NCBI RefSeq assembly: GCF_041820985.1
Contig: NZ_JBGUAU010000017.1
Location: 1 to 64,000 of the forward strand
Source of the DNA: Evansella sp041820985
GTDB taxonomy: Bacteria > Bacillota > Bacilli > Bacillales > Salisediminibacteriaceae
Length of the DNA: 64,000 nt
Reading direction: 5' to 3'
In this document: piece after piece, positions 26,565 through 34,779 of the stretch
Numbering within the stretch: position 1 is the first letter of the stretch
Layout of the letters: each line of letters begins with the position of its first letter
Notes under the pieces: generated by a model
What the model saw: the letters and a program-made list of their open reading frames with translations, nothing else
The model's database searches: none
Told to the model about the DNA's origin: nothing
Program-made: the position numbers and the translations under genes

Positions 26565-27422
26565 GTTTAGGTGATGGTTATTAGTGTCTTCAATTAATCG
26601 TTGTAAGTGAATTGTGATATAAACAATTTCCACATCTGACACGGAGTGTTGAACTGTTTTTTCCACCATTCGAACTATGTTTCGAGCAATATTATAACAT
26701 AAAGGATTTTCAGATTTCAACAATTGTAACACTTTTTCTTCTAGAGGAAATTCATCTGTCATACTTCGTTCAAATAATTCCTTTAAGTGCTGAACAAATC
26801 TTTTAAAATGAAGACTTTCCTTATTCAATGAAATGTTCAGCTTATCCTCCACATAGGAAGTAAAGTTGAAAATTAATTCAGAAGGATCCTTTTTCATTTC
26901 ACTAGTAACTTCCTCTGTAATTGCTCCCTGAATATGCAACGTGATAAAACCAGCCTCTGCTTCTGATAACATTTTCCCTGTTTTATCATACAAAAATCGA
27001 ACAACTTCTTCTGCTATTTGAAATGTTTGATGATACAACCATTTCGTTTCCATTAAAAAAGGATTGTGGACATCTGTATCATTGTCATTCCTTTCCATAG
27101 CTAAAACAAGATGCTGTGCCAAAGCATAATGTATTTTTTCATGAAGTTGAACTCCAATGCGGTTATGAATAACTTCTATTGCTTCATGTATCGTTAATAA
27201 GAGGTCTTCTTCCCCTTTAGAAAGTAATTTCTTATATTTTTCTTGCTCTTGTTCATCGACGAGACGGAATATTTTATCATACGTCTGCTTTTCAAGTACT
27301 TCACCTTGTTTTTTCCCGAAACTAATCCCTTTTCCAATGAAAATAACTTCTGCTCCTGAGGAAGATTTGGCAATCATTACATTATTATTTAACGTTTTTT
27401 CAATAATAAAAGGTCCTTGCAT
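26559..27422 (-). CDS. glcT: Transcription antiterminator GlcT (BglG family)
   Basis: RNA-binding antiterminator that opens PTS gene expression when glucose is present. N-terminal RNA-binding domain (1-60) with the characteristic LNNNVMIAKS and IGKGISFGKKQG motifs, then PRD1 (about 65-170, HNRIG and LHEKIHYALAQH) and PRD2 (about 175-285, with VSDVEIVYITIHLQRL) bearing regulatory histidines. The ATG at 27422 has AGAGG 8 nt upstream and gives 287 residues. Its stop codon overlaps the RAT placed before ptsH. No ptsG lies here. Confidence 0.93.
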   Translation of the reverse strand: MQGPFIIEKTLNNNVMIAKSSSGAEVIFIGKGISFGKKQGEVLEKQTYDKIFRLVDEQEQEKYKKLLSKGEEDLLLTIHEAIEVIHNRIGVQLHEKIHYALAQHLVLAMERNDNDTDVHNPFLMETKWLYHQTFQIAEEVVRFLYDKTGKMLSEAEAGFITLHIQGAITEEVTSEMKKDPSELIFNFTSYVEDKLNISLNKESLHFKRFVQHLKELFERSMTDEFPLEEKVLQLLKSENPLCYNIARNIVRMVEKTVQHSVSDVEIVYITIHLQRLIEDTNNHHLNV

Positions 27423-27459
27423 GATGTATTCCTCTCTAATCGAATTCCTATATCCTTTC

Positions 27460-27489
27460 ATCATAAAGAGATTTAATAATTTTCGTCAA
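27460..27489 (-). promoter_or_regulatory. glcT promoter candidate
   Basis: TTGACG (27484-27489), 18 nt, TATGAT (27460-27465), 38 nt before the glcT ATG. This suggests glcT is transcribed separately from the upstream ECF operon. Confidence 0.6.
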
Positions 27490-27561
27490 CTAAAATCCTC
27501 CACTTTTTCACCAATAAATAATTGGAAAAAGGGCTCCTCCGGAATGAAACCATTCAAGCTT

Positions 27562-29757
27562 TTATCTACTTTGTTGCAACGCTCTAATAAAAATTGTAAG
27601 TGCATTCTCATCTTTTTCTTCGAGATAAGCGTCTGTTTTCTCTTCATCCCCTGTAAAATAGTTAGACAATCCTTCCATTACTATTTCATGTTCCAAATCT
27701 GATATATTTTGAATAAGACGAAGCCAATTTGGTGGGTTATTACCAAAACTTCGTTCAGGATAATTTCTTGCCAACTCTTCCACGCGCCCCCAATCTTCTT
27801 CCAAATATAGCTCTAAAGCTAAAATATAACCAATATAGTGGTTGGAAGAATATTCATCCATTGTTTTCTTAAATATAGCTAACGCTTCTTCTAACTCCCC
27901 TTGTTTCATTTTAAAAACAGCATATAACGAATCCATATAGGTAGAATCATCTTCACTTATTTCTTCATACTTTATAAACCACTTTTCAAATTCCTGCCAG
28001 CCTCCCTCGCGGAAATAATACCGTACTAGAGAAGATAAAGTGGATGGAGTTGGATGCTTTTCTCCCAACATCAGTAGATATGGTAAAGCATCACTCTCCT
28101 TATCTAACGTATTATCTAGGCGTATTATCATTCGTAAGCTATGAATAAGCTCTATCTCATTTTCAATATTTTCTTTGTACATGTTATATGCTTTTTCAAT
28201 GTCACCGTCCTGGAGCACAAGATCCGCCTCTGTCATTGTTCGTTCTTGTAAATGGAAAAAAGGCAACTCGCTCATTGTATCCTCTGTTAGACGATACCCG
28301 TTACTTTTACTAATTAATTTCCCAGTCTCATCCAATGCATGCACCTGCCAAGAGAAAGTTCCTTCCACATTAAGAAAAGCTAGTAAGCTTTCTGTATCTA
28401 AGTACTCTTTATCCCAATTCTCTTTATGAGTAATTCCCATCGTGTGATCATATAATATCTCTACAGGAACAGAAACTTCTTGATCCTTTGTAACAATATT
28501 TGGAGAAGAATAGATAGAACCACCATCAAAATGTACACCTAGTTGAATCACATAATAATCGGCATTTGGAACCTCTTCCCAAGTAAAAGTAACTTCCTCA
28601 TCCTTTATTACCACATAATTACTTGGCGAGACTATATTAATTAAGGGCTGAAACTCAATAGGGTATTCAACTACTTCTTCTCCCTCAATATCAATAATGT
28701 CATAAGGGTCCGTAGCCCAAACGTATCCATCTACTTGATCAAACATTAGGCCTAAGTAAACTTGATAGCTTCCAGGTAATACATTTGAAATTCTGAAACT
28801 CCCATCATGGCTTGTTACCGTTTCATATCTTCCATCTCCGTAAAAACTATGGTTGGATTTCGATTCATTCCGTAGAAATACTCCTACATTAACCAACGGT
28901 TCCCCATTGGACTTAACTAATTGTCCTTCTACTGTAGCAAGATCCGTGTTTTCAGATTGTGCTAGTAAGAACGTACGATATTCTCTAAGCTCATGATAAT
29001 AATGACTTTCCCCTGCTTCAAAATTATCAGTCTCGGAAAACTGTTCTTTGATTTCTTCTAACCAGTTATCATAATACTCTATTCCTTTATCTAGTTCATT
29101 TAAAGCATCTTCTTTTCTCCCTTGTTTTGCTAACATTTCTCCTTTTACCTTTGCTATTCGTAAAACTGGATCCATGAAGGTTTCATCCATGTGTCTCTCG
29201 TATTTTGTTATGAGCTCCTCCACTTCTTCAAATTCATGCCATGCTGCAGATTCTTCTATTCTCAGTGACCATAATTCATGGTATTGTGAGTTGTCTTGAG
29301 TAAACCTATTTACTGCAGCTTCAAGAACTTGATCTCCTTCGTCACGATTACCATTTCTCTTAAAATAAGATACAAGCGATTTTGCTGCCCATACGATATA
29401 TTCATCTGCTGGTGCTTCTTGTATATAATCCTGTAAATAAGGCACAGCTTCCTTTAAGGTGAGAATTTGTTTAGGATAACCTGACCCTGTTTGAGAAGAT
29501 GGCCCAATGTATACATCATACATTTCTGGAGCAGTTGTTATAATATGATCTCTGATAAAGTCATATTTACTATTTGAATTCCTATCCAAGTTACTTAGTA
29601 AACGATCCTTAGCACCACTCATATTACCATTAGCAACATCTCGATCGATAAGCCAATTTTCCCACTTTGGGTATATATATATATTAAAAACAAGCAGAAA
29701 GACAACTAGCGAGATGACCGTCATAATCAGGTGCTTAATTTTTATATTAACTTTCAT
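27562..29757 (-). CDS. Large membrane-anchored extracytoplasmic TPR protein of the ECF operon
   Basis: 731 residues: one N-terminal transmembrane segment (about 8-30, IMTVISLVVFLLVFNIYIYP) and a large outside region. Visible parts are TPR-like helices (about 95-240), a carboxypeptidase-regulatory-like beta-sandwich (about 275-345, TSHDGSFRISNVLPGSYQV), a fibronectin-like domain (about 375-480, EVTFTWEEVPNADYYVIQL) and C-terminal TPR-like helices (about 500-720). No catalytic motif. The ATG at 29757 overlaps the previous gene by 11 nt, so it is coupled to the anti-sigma-like gene. Probably an envelope sensor or scaffold; family not recognised. Confidence 0.75.
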   Translation of the reverse strand: MKVNIKIKHLIMTVISLVVFLLVFNIYIYPKWENWLIDRDVANGNMSGAKDRLLSNLDRNSNSKYDFIRDHIITTAPEMYDVYIGPSSQTGSGYPKQILTLKEAVPYLQDYIQEAPADEYIVWAAKSLVSYFKRNGNRDEGDQVLEAAVNRFTQDNSQYHELWSLRIEESAAWHEFEEVEELITKYERHMDETFMDPVLRIAKVKGEMLAKQGRKEDALNELDKGIEYYDNWLEEIKEQFSETDNFEAGESHYYHELREYRTFLLAQSENTDLATVEGQLVKSNGEPLVNVGVFLRNESKSNHSFYGDGRYETVTSHDGSFRISNVLPGSYQVYLGLMFDQVDGYVWATDPYDIIDIEGEEVVEYPIEFQPLINIVSPSNYVVIKDEEVTFTWEEVPNADYYVIQLGVHFDGGSIYSSPNIVTKDQEVSVPVEILYDHTMGITHKENWDKEYLDTESLLAFLNVEGTFSWQVHALDETGKLISKSNGYRLTEDTMSELPFFHLQERTMTEADLVLQDGDIEKAYNMYKENIENEIELIHSLRMIIRLDNTLDKESDALPYLLMLGEKHPTPSTLSSLVRYYFREGGWQEFEKWFIKYEEISEDDSTYMDSLYAVFKMKQGELEEALAIFKKTMDEYSSNHYIGYILALELYLEEDWGRVEELARNYPERSFGNNPPNWLRLIQNISDLEHEIVMEGLSNYFTGDEEKTDAYLEEKDENALTIFIRALQQSR

Positions 29758-30064
29758 TAGCCCCAACCTTTCTTTCATACATGTCACTCCAATAAATATT
29801 ACCGCCCCGTTCTATAAGTTCAACCTGCTGTCCACCATCATTGGAAAACAGTATCATTCCTGCTGTAAGAAGGAGGAGAACCGTTATTGCTCCTACAGGT
29901 AAAAGAGGGATCGTAATTTCTTTATTCCACCAATTGTTAACTTTTTCACTCCAAGTTTTTGGATGAGTTTTACTTAAAACCCCTCCTTGTTTCGTAAAAC
30001 TGAAGTGGGAAAGCTCTGAATCTAGTTGTCTTTTTAACTCCTTTTGTTGCTTATTATCAATCAA
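29747..30064 (-). CDS. Short single-pass membrane protein, probable anti-sigma factor
   Basis: 105 residues: a cytoplasmic part of about 50 residues (KQQKELKRQLDSELSHFSF), one transmembrane segment (about 52-74, LLPVGAITVLLLLTAGMILF) and about 30 outside residues. It lacks the HxxxCxxC zinc motif of ZAS anti-sigma factors. TTG start with GGGGGAG 6 nt upstream; overlaps the sigma gene by 8 nt. Role inferred from position and topology only. Confidence 0.7.
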   Translation of the reverse strand: MIDNKQQKELKRQLDSELSHFSFTKQGGVLSKTHPKTWSEKVNNWWNKEITIPLLPVGAITVLLLLTAGMILFSNDGGQQVELIERGGNIYWSDMYERKVGANES

Positions 30065-30602
30065 AGTTTTCTCCCCCTTTCTGTAAGATTTCCTTCAATA
30101 GTGTTCTTCCCCTTGCTAATCTCGTTTTTACTGTATTTTCTTTTTCTTTAATTACATTTGCAGTTTCCGTTATTGAAAGTTCGTGAAAGTAGAAAAGAGT
30201 AATTACTTCTCGATACTTATATGGAAGCTGGTGTATTGCTTTATGGATACTTTGATTTTTAAACCCGATCATTACAACGTCTTCAGGATTTGCTTCATCA
30301 ACAAGATGTTCTTCCTCATTATCTTCTTTAAACAAAAAGATATTTTTCCAACTCCAAGTTCTCATTTTTCCACGACAACCATTAGCAACTATGATAATTA
30401 ACCAGCTTTTTAACTTCTCTTTTTCTTTTAACTGGTCAATCTTTTGAAAAGCGATAACAAATGAATCCTGAACAATTTCCTCTGCCAAAAACGAATCTTT
30501 CACAAGGAGTATTGCCGTTCGAAGTAGCAAATCGCCATAATTATCCATTACTTGAACTAATGCTTCTTCTTCTCCCAGTCTTAGTCGATCAACTAAATCC
30601 AC
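30057..30602 (-). CDS. ECF-type RNA polymerase sigma factor
   Basis: 181 residues with sigma region 2 (about 10-75; AEEIVQDSFVIAFQKI is the region 2.2 segment) and region 4 (about 120-172; LPYKYREVITLFYFHELSITE, with ENTVKTRLARGRTLL as recognition helix). Region 3 is absent, as expected for ECF sigmas. GTG start with GGGGGAG 5 nt upstream. First gene of a three-gene operon; a matching autoregulatory promoter lies at 30625-30653. Closest by style to SigM/SigV types, but no subfamily is claimed. Confidence 0.9.
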   Translation of the reverse strand: MDLVDRLRLGEEEALVQVMDNYGDLLLRTAILLVKDSFLAEEIVQDSFVIAFQKIDQLKEKEKLKSWLIIIVANGCRGKMRTWSWKNIFLFKEDNEEEHLVDEANPEDVVMIGFKNQSIHKAIHQLPYKYREVITLFYFHELSITETANVIKEKENTVKTRLARGRTLLKEILQKGGENFD

Positions 30603-30624
30603 AGCATCTCCCCCTTCACTTATG

Positions 30625-30653
30625 TAGATGTGACTTGCAAAAAAAAAGTTTCA
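30625..30653 (-). promoter_or_regulatory. Candidate autoregulatory ECF promoter
   Basis: TGAAAC (30648-30653), 17 nt beginning with nine T, then CATCTA (30625-30630). This differs by one base from the TGAAAC/CGTCTA pattern used by SigM/SigV-type sigmas and lies 22 nt before the sigma start codon. Confidence 0.55.
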
Positions 30654-30673
30654 TGATTTAAAATTTTTCAAAT

Positions 30674-30703
30674 AAAAAAGGGAGCGAGATTTCCTCTCGC
30701 TCC
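30674..30703 (-). terminator. gerE terminator
   Basis: GGAGCGAGA (30681-30689) pairs with TCTCGCTCC (30695-30703), then six T on the minus strand. It isolates gerE from the ECF operon. Confidence 0.85.
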
Positions 30704-30798
30704 AGCTTAATACTAATTCACATTGCCATTTGATACAATTTAAAATTGTTCAAATATAAAAAATATGATGTTACATCACCTAATGAAAGCAAAGACCA

Positions 30799-31023
30799 TC
30801 AAATCTTTAACTCCCCTAATCTAACTAATTCAATCACGGCTTGAGAGCGCCCCTTTACTCCAAGCTTTTGCATCGTGTTGGAAATGTGGTTACGAACAGT
30901 CTTTTCGCTTATGAACAGCTGTGCTGCAATTTCTTTCGTAGTCTTATCCTGTACAAGGAGTTCAAATACCTCCCGTTCGCGTTTCGTTAATAATGGCTTA
31001 GGTCGGAACTCGTGTTCTTTCAA
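30799..31023 (-). CDS. gerE: GerE, late mother-cell sporulation regulator
   Basis: LuxR-type helix-turn-helix protein that regulates spore coat genes late in the mother cell. The segment from LLTKREREVFELLVQDKTTK to the C-terminus is nearly identical to B. subtilis GerE. I choose the TTG at 31023: AAAGGGTG lies 6 nt upstream and the product has exactly 74 residues, the B. subtilis length. The ATG at 31092 would add 23 residues but directly abuts the sigma-K -10 element and would not be transcribed. Confidence 0.95.
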   Translation of the reverse strand: MKEHEFRPKPLLTKREREVFELLVQDKTTKEIAAQLFISEKTVRNHISNTMQKLGVKGRSQAVIELVRLGELKI

Positions 31024-31092
31024 TATTTTCACCCTTTCTTGCAATGGGTTGCTAAGTTCTAAAAATGGTTTAGGTGAGTATTTAGTCATCAT

Positions 31093-31120
31093 TATCTTAT
31101 GTCACTTATATTGATGCTGT
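31093..31120 (-). promoter_or_regulatory. Sigma-K promoter of gerE
   Basis: ACA (31118-31120), 16 nt, CATAAGATA (31093-31101), matching the sigma-K pattern AC-16-CATAnnnTA at all fixed positions. Transcription would begin near 31086, about 63 nt before the TTG start. Confidence 0.8.
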
Positions 31121-31470
31121 GACATGAGTTAGCTAGGCAAGAAAGGATTTTTTCAACTTTTTTTAGAAAAATTTTACCTATTTTTGTTGAATAGTGTTTG
31201 GAAGACTTCGATATCTATTTAATTGGACAATCAATAATCATTTTGAATAGAAGATTATTTTGATGAAAAAAATTGGGAATTATTTATGTTATGTGTTGAC
31301 CTTCCATCCAGTGACATTACACCACTATATATGAATATGAAGCTAATAAGTTGTCTTAGGACTTTTTCCCACATAAAGACTAGCGAGGATAGACATTCAA
31401 ACAAGGGAAGAACTGCACCTTTGAAAAAATGTAAATACTTATAAAATATGTTAATACAATACGTTTCGTC

Positions 31471-31665
31471 ATGGAATGAGCAGAAGCAGATACTCCAGTG
31501 GGAAGCATAGTCAAGTCGAGACCCCGCAGCGACGGGGGCGGGAGGAAGCTCGGCAGCTCCCCTAGGAACGCGAATGGGCTGAAACGAATGGAATAAAACC
31601 AACAAAGTTTGTAATACGATATAAGTTTAACTACCGCTAATTCACGTATTTTCAGGGTAGACCGC
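31471..31665 (-). repeat. Dispersed repeat family A, full-length copy 4
   Basis: Read on the minus strand: CTACCCTGAAAATACGTG, ACTTTGTTGGTTTTATTCCA, TTCGTTTCAGCCCATTCGCG, GGGGAGCTGCCGAGC, GGGGTCTCG and CTTCCCACTGGAGT. It lies in the 664-nt gap between gerE and ysmA. The remaining gap sequence is AT-rich without a supported gene. Confidence 0.85.
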
Positions 31666-31687
31666 ACCTTGATTCTTGTTAGGTAAT

Positions 31688-32134
31688 CTAACTCTGCAGG
31701 TATATCCTTGCATTCTCCGACCAACTCACTGGTTTTCCAGTTTCACGACTCAATTGTACCATTCGACCTCTACCAGTTAAACAAACTTCTTCCTTCTCAT
31801 TTACAACCATATAGTGTAAATCAACAGACGAATTCCCGATATGCGCCACCTTCACACAAACGTGCAATTGTTGGTCAAAGAAAATTTGCCTAATATAATC
31901 ACACTGAAGATCTGCAGTAACAGGAATCATTTTTCCTCCTGACGAAAACCACTCCTTTGATAAACCAATATCTTTAAAAAAGTTAATTCTACCAGTTTCA
32001 AAGTAAACAAATGCTACAGTATTGTTCATATGACCAAATGCATCTGTTTCAGAAAAACGTACACTCAATGGATAACGATAAGAAAAAGAATCTTTCCATT
32101 CTGACATGTTATCAATATAGGATGGTATCCCCAT
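31688..32134 (-). CDS. ysmA: Acyl-CoA thioesterase of the 4HBT hot-dog family (YsmA)
   Basis: 148 residues; the hot-dog signature VRFSETDAFGHMNNTVAFVY near 25-45 carries the catalytic aspartate of 4-hydroxybenzoyl-CoA-thioesterase-type enzymes. The ATG at 32134 is 8 nt after GAGG; the first ATG two codons upstream is too close. B. subtilis has ysmA at the same place. A FadR operator lies only 25 nt before the start, which points to a role in fatty acyl-CoA metabolism. Confidence 0.88.
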   Translation of the reverse strand: MGIPSYIDNMSEWKDSFSYRYPLSVRFSETDAFGHMNNTVAFVYFETGRINFFKDIGLSKEWFSSGGKMIPVTADLQCDYIRQIFFDQQLHVCVKVAHIGNSSVDLHYMVVNEKEEVCLTGRGRMVQLSRETGKPVSWSENARIYLQS

Positions 32135-32158
32135 GTTCATCACCTCGCCCACAAATTA

Positions 32159-32176
32159 TGAATGAGTAATCATTCA
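32159..32176. promoter_or_regulatory. FadR operator upstream of ysmA
   Basis: TGAATGAGTAATCATTCA, a palindrome with 7-bp arms around 4 nt. Read on the other strand it equals all 18 bases of the site upstream of fadR (46643-46660) and fits the FadR (YsiA) box TGAATGAnTAnTCATTCA. Confidence 0.85.
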
Positions 32177-32190
32177 CATCACTCTGAGAA

Positions 32191-32212
32191 GAAAAGAGAC
32201 ACAATGTCTCTT
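32191..32212 (-). terminator. sdhCAB terminator
   Basis: AAGAGACA (32194-32201) and TGTCTCTT (32205-32212) form a hairpin 18 nt after the sdhB stop; the minus-strand tail is TTCTTCTC. It separates ysmA, which must then use its own promoter. Confidence 0.65.
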
Positions 32213-32229
32213 TCCATTCATTGACTCTA

Positions 32230-32991
32230 TTAAACATTATCACTACCAAAGAAATTTTTAAATGATTGTAGTGTTGTTTCTCTGTTAAGTGACGCAATGG
32301 AAGTGGTTAAAGGAATTCCCTTTGGACATGCTTGAACACAGTTTTGAGAGTTACCACAGTTAGTAAGTCCTCCGTCTCCATCCATAATTGTTTGTAGACG
32401 TTCTGTTTTATGCATACCACCAGTTGGATGAGCATTAAATAGACGAACTTGTGAAAGTGCAGCAGGTCCAATAAACTCTGATTTACTGTTTACATTTGGA
32501 CACGCTTGTAAACATACACCACATGTCATACATTTTGATAACTCATACGCCCATTGACGTTTAGGCTCTGGCATTCTAGGTCCAGGTCCTAGATCATACG
32601 TTCCATCAATAGGTACCCATGCTTTTACTCGTTTTAACGAGTCGAACATACGGCTTCTATCTACAACTAAATCTCTCGTAACCGGGAATGTATTCATTGG
32701 CTCTAAACGAATTGGTTGCTCTAGTTGATCAATGAGTGCCGTACAGGATTGACGTGGTTTCCCATTAATAACCATAGAACATGCTCCACAAACTTCTTCA
32801 AGACAGCTGGAGTCCCATGAAACAGCAGTTGTTTCTTTTCCATCGGCATTAACTGGGTTACGGCGAATCTCCATCAAAGCAGAAATAACGTTCATATTTT
32901 CACGATATGGAATTTCAAAAGTCTCTTTATATGGTGCACTACTCATATCCTTTTGACGTGTAATTACTAATGTAATGGTTTTCCCACTCAT
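32230..32991 (-). CDS. sdhB: Succinate dehydrogenase iron-sulfur subunit
   Basis: Passes electrons from the flavoprotein to membrane heme and menaquinone. Cysteine clusters in order: 2Fe-2S ligands in CLEEVCGACS with a later Cys (near 68-90), 4Fe-4S in CMTCGVCLQACP near 155, and 3Fe-4S in CGNSQNCVQACPKG near 213. 253 residues. The start overlaps the sdhA stop by 4 nt. Third gene of sdhCAB. Confidence 0.97.
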   Translation of the reverse strand: MSGKTITLVITRQKDMSSAPYKETFEIPYRENMNVISALMEIRRNPVNADGKETTAVSWDSSCLEEVCGACSMVINGKPRQSCTALIDQLEQPIRLEPMNTFPVTRDLVVDRSRMFDSLKRVKAWVPIDGTYDLGPGPRMPEPKRQWAYELSKCMTCGVCLQACPNVNSKSEFIGPAALSQVRLFNAHPTGGMHKTERLQTIMDGDGGLTNCGNSQNCVQACPKGIPLTTSIASLNRETTLQSFKNFFGSDNV

Positions 32992-34757
32992 GCTTTTTCA
33001 CCCGCCTTCTTCTTAGAAGTGTAATCACGCTTACGAGGTTTAATGAGGGATACATCTACTTCCTCATACTCGAATTCTGGCGCTTTTGTAACAGGATTAA
33101 ATTTAGCCTTCGTTGTTTTCAACCATTCCTCATCGTTACGATCTGGGAATTCAGGCTTGTAATGAGCCCCACGGCTTTCATTTCGGTTGTATGCTCCTAA
33201 TGTAATTACCCTTGCTAAATTAATCATAGCATCTAATTGACGAACGAATGCTGCACTTTGGTTACTCCACTTAGCAGTATCGTCAATGTTAATACGATTA
33301 TAACGCTCTAGTAACTCTTGAAGTTTCTCATCTGTTTCTAAAAGCTTTTTATTATCACGTACAACGGTTACGTTATCTGTCATCCATTGTCCTAATTCTT
33401 GATGAAGTTTAAATGCGTTTTCGTCACCCTTCATCGCAAGGATTTCTTCAAACTTCGCTTCATCCGCTTTTAATTGAGCTTCGAACACAGATTCATCAAT
33501 ATCGTCACTATGTTTTTCTAGGCCATCAATATATTCAATAGCTTTCGGACCTGCTACCATTCCACCATAGATTGCAGATAGTAATGAGTTAGCACCTAAT
33601 CGGTTTGCACCATGCTGAGAATAGTCACACTCACCAGCCGCGAATAGTCCAGGAATATTTGTCATTTGGTTGTAATCAACCCATAATCCACCCATGGAAT
33701 AGTGAACTGCTGGAAAAATTTTCATTGGAACTTTTCTAGGATCGTCACCCATGAATTTTTCATAGATTTCCATAATTCCACCAAGCTTAATGTCTAACTC
33801 TTTTGGATCTTTATGAGATAAATCTAGGTAAACCATGTTTTCTCCATTGATACCTAGCTTTAAGTCTACACATACGTGGAATATTTCACGTGTAGCAATA
33901 TCACGAGGTACTAAGTTACCGTAAGCTGGATATTTTTCTTCCAAGAAATACCAAGGCTTTCCATCTTTGTACGTCCAAACACGTCCACCTTCACCACGAG
34001 CAGATTCACTCATAAGGCGAAGTTTATCGTCTCCTGGAATGGCCGTTGGATGAATTTGAATGAACTCACCATTTGCATAGTAAGCACCTTGCTCGTACAC
34101 TGCAGCTGCAGCATAACCAGTGTTAATCATGGAGTTGGTAGATTTACCAAAAATGATTCCAGGACCACCTGTAGCTAAAATAACAGCATCTGCTTTAAAG
34201 GATTTCATTTCCGATGTATTTAAATTTTGTGCTGTGATTCCTCGACAAACATTATCTTCGTCTAATACAGCATGTAGGAATTCCCAGCCTTCATATTTTG
34301 TCACTAAACCAGCTACTTCGTGACGACGGACTTGCTCATCAAGTGCGTATAATAACTGTTGACCTGTAGTAGCACCTGCAAATGCAGTACGGTGATGTTG
34401 CGTTCCACCAAAACGGCGAAGAGCTAATAAGCCTTCTCCAGTACGATTAAACATAACTCCCATACGATCCATTAAATGAATAATACCAGGAGCTGCATCA
34501 CACATTGCTTTTACTGGTGGTTGGTTTGCTAGGAAATCCCCACCATATACAGAATCGTCAAAGTGCTCCCAAGTGGAGTCACCTTCACCCATAGTATTTA
34601 ACGCTCCATTTATTCCACCTTGTGCACAAACGGAATGGGATCGTTTTACTGGTACGACAGAAAATAATTCTACGGCTACCCCAGCTTCAGCAGCTTTAAT
34701 CGTCGCCATGAGACCAGCTAAGCCACCGCCAACAACGATAATTTTACCTTTGCTCAT
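32988..34757 (-). CDS. sdhA: Succinate dehydrogenase flavoprotein subunit
   Basis: Oxidises succinate to fumarate in the TCA cycle. Rossmann motif VVGGGLAGLMA at the N-terminus, covalent-FAD histidine His41 in RSHSVCAQGG, and the substrate loop HPTAIPG near 245. The ATG at 34757 with AAGGAG 8 nt upstream gives 589 residues, near the B. subtilis 586; a GTG three codons upstream overlaps the SD spacing. Confidence 0.97.
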   Translation of the reverse strand: MSKGKIIVVGGGLAGLMATIKAAEAGVAVELFSVVPVKRSHSVCAQGGINGALNTMGEGDSTWEHFDDSVYGGDFLANQPPVKAMCDAAPGIIHLMDRMGVMFNRTGEGLLALRRFGGTQHHRTAFAGATTGQQLLYALDEQVRRHEVAGLVTKYEGWEFLHAVLDEDNVCRGITAQNLNTSEMKSFKADAVILATGGPGIIFGKSTNSMINTGYAAAAVYEQGAYYANGEFIQIHPTAIPGDDKLRLMSESARGEGGRVWTYKDGKPWYFLEEKYPAYGNLVPRDIATREIFHVCVDLKLGINGENMVYLDLSHKDPKELDIKLGGIMEIYEKFMGDDPRKVPMKIFPAVHYSMGGLWVDYNQMTNIPGLFAAGECDYSQHGANRLGANSLLSAIYGGMVAGPKAIEYIDGLEKHSDDIDESVFEAQLKADEAKFEEILAMKGDENAFKLHQELGQWMTDNVTVVRDNKKLLETDEKLQELLERYNRINIDDTAKWSNQSAAFVRQLDAMINLARVITLGAYNRNESRGAHYKPEFPDRNDEEWLKTTKAKFNPVTKAPEFEYEEVDVSLIKPRKRDYTSKKKAGEKA

Positions 34758-34779
34758 ACAAAACACTCCTTCTCTTTGA

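Noticed and set aside
31255..31724. Two overlapping minus-strand ORFs of 114-116 codons downstream of ysmA
   Set aside because: They are translations of the family A repeat copy and its flanks, lack an SD and match no family.
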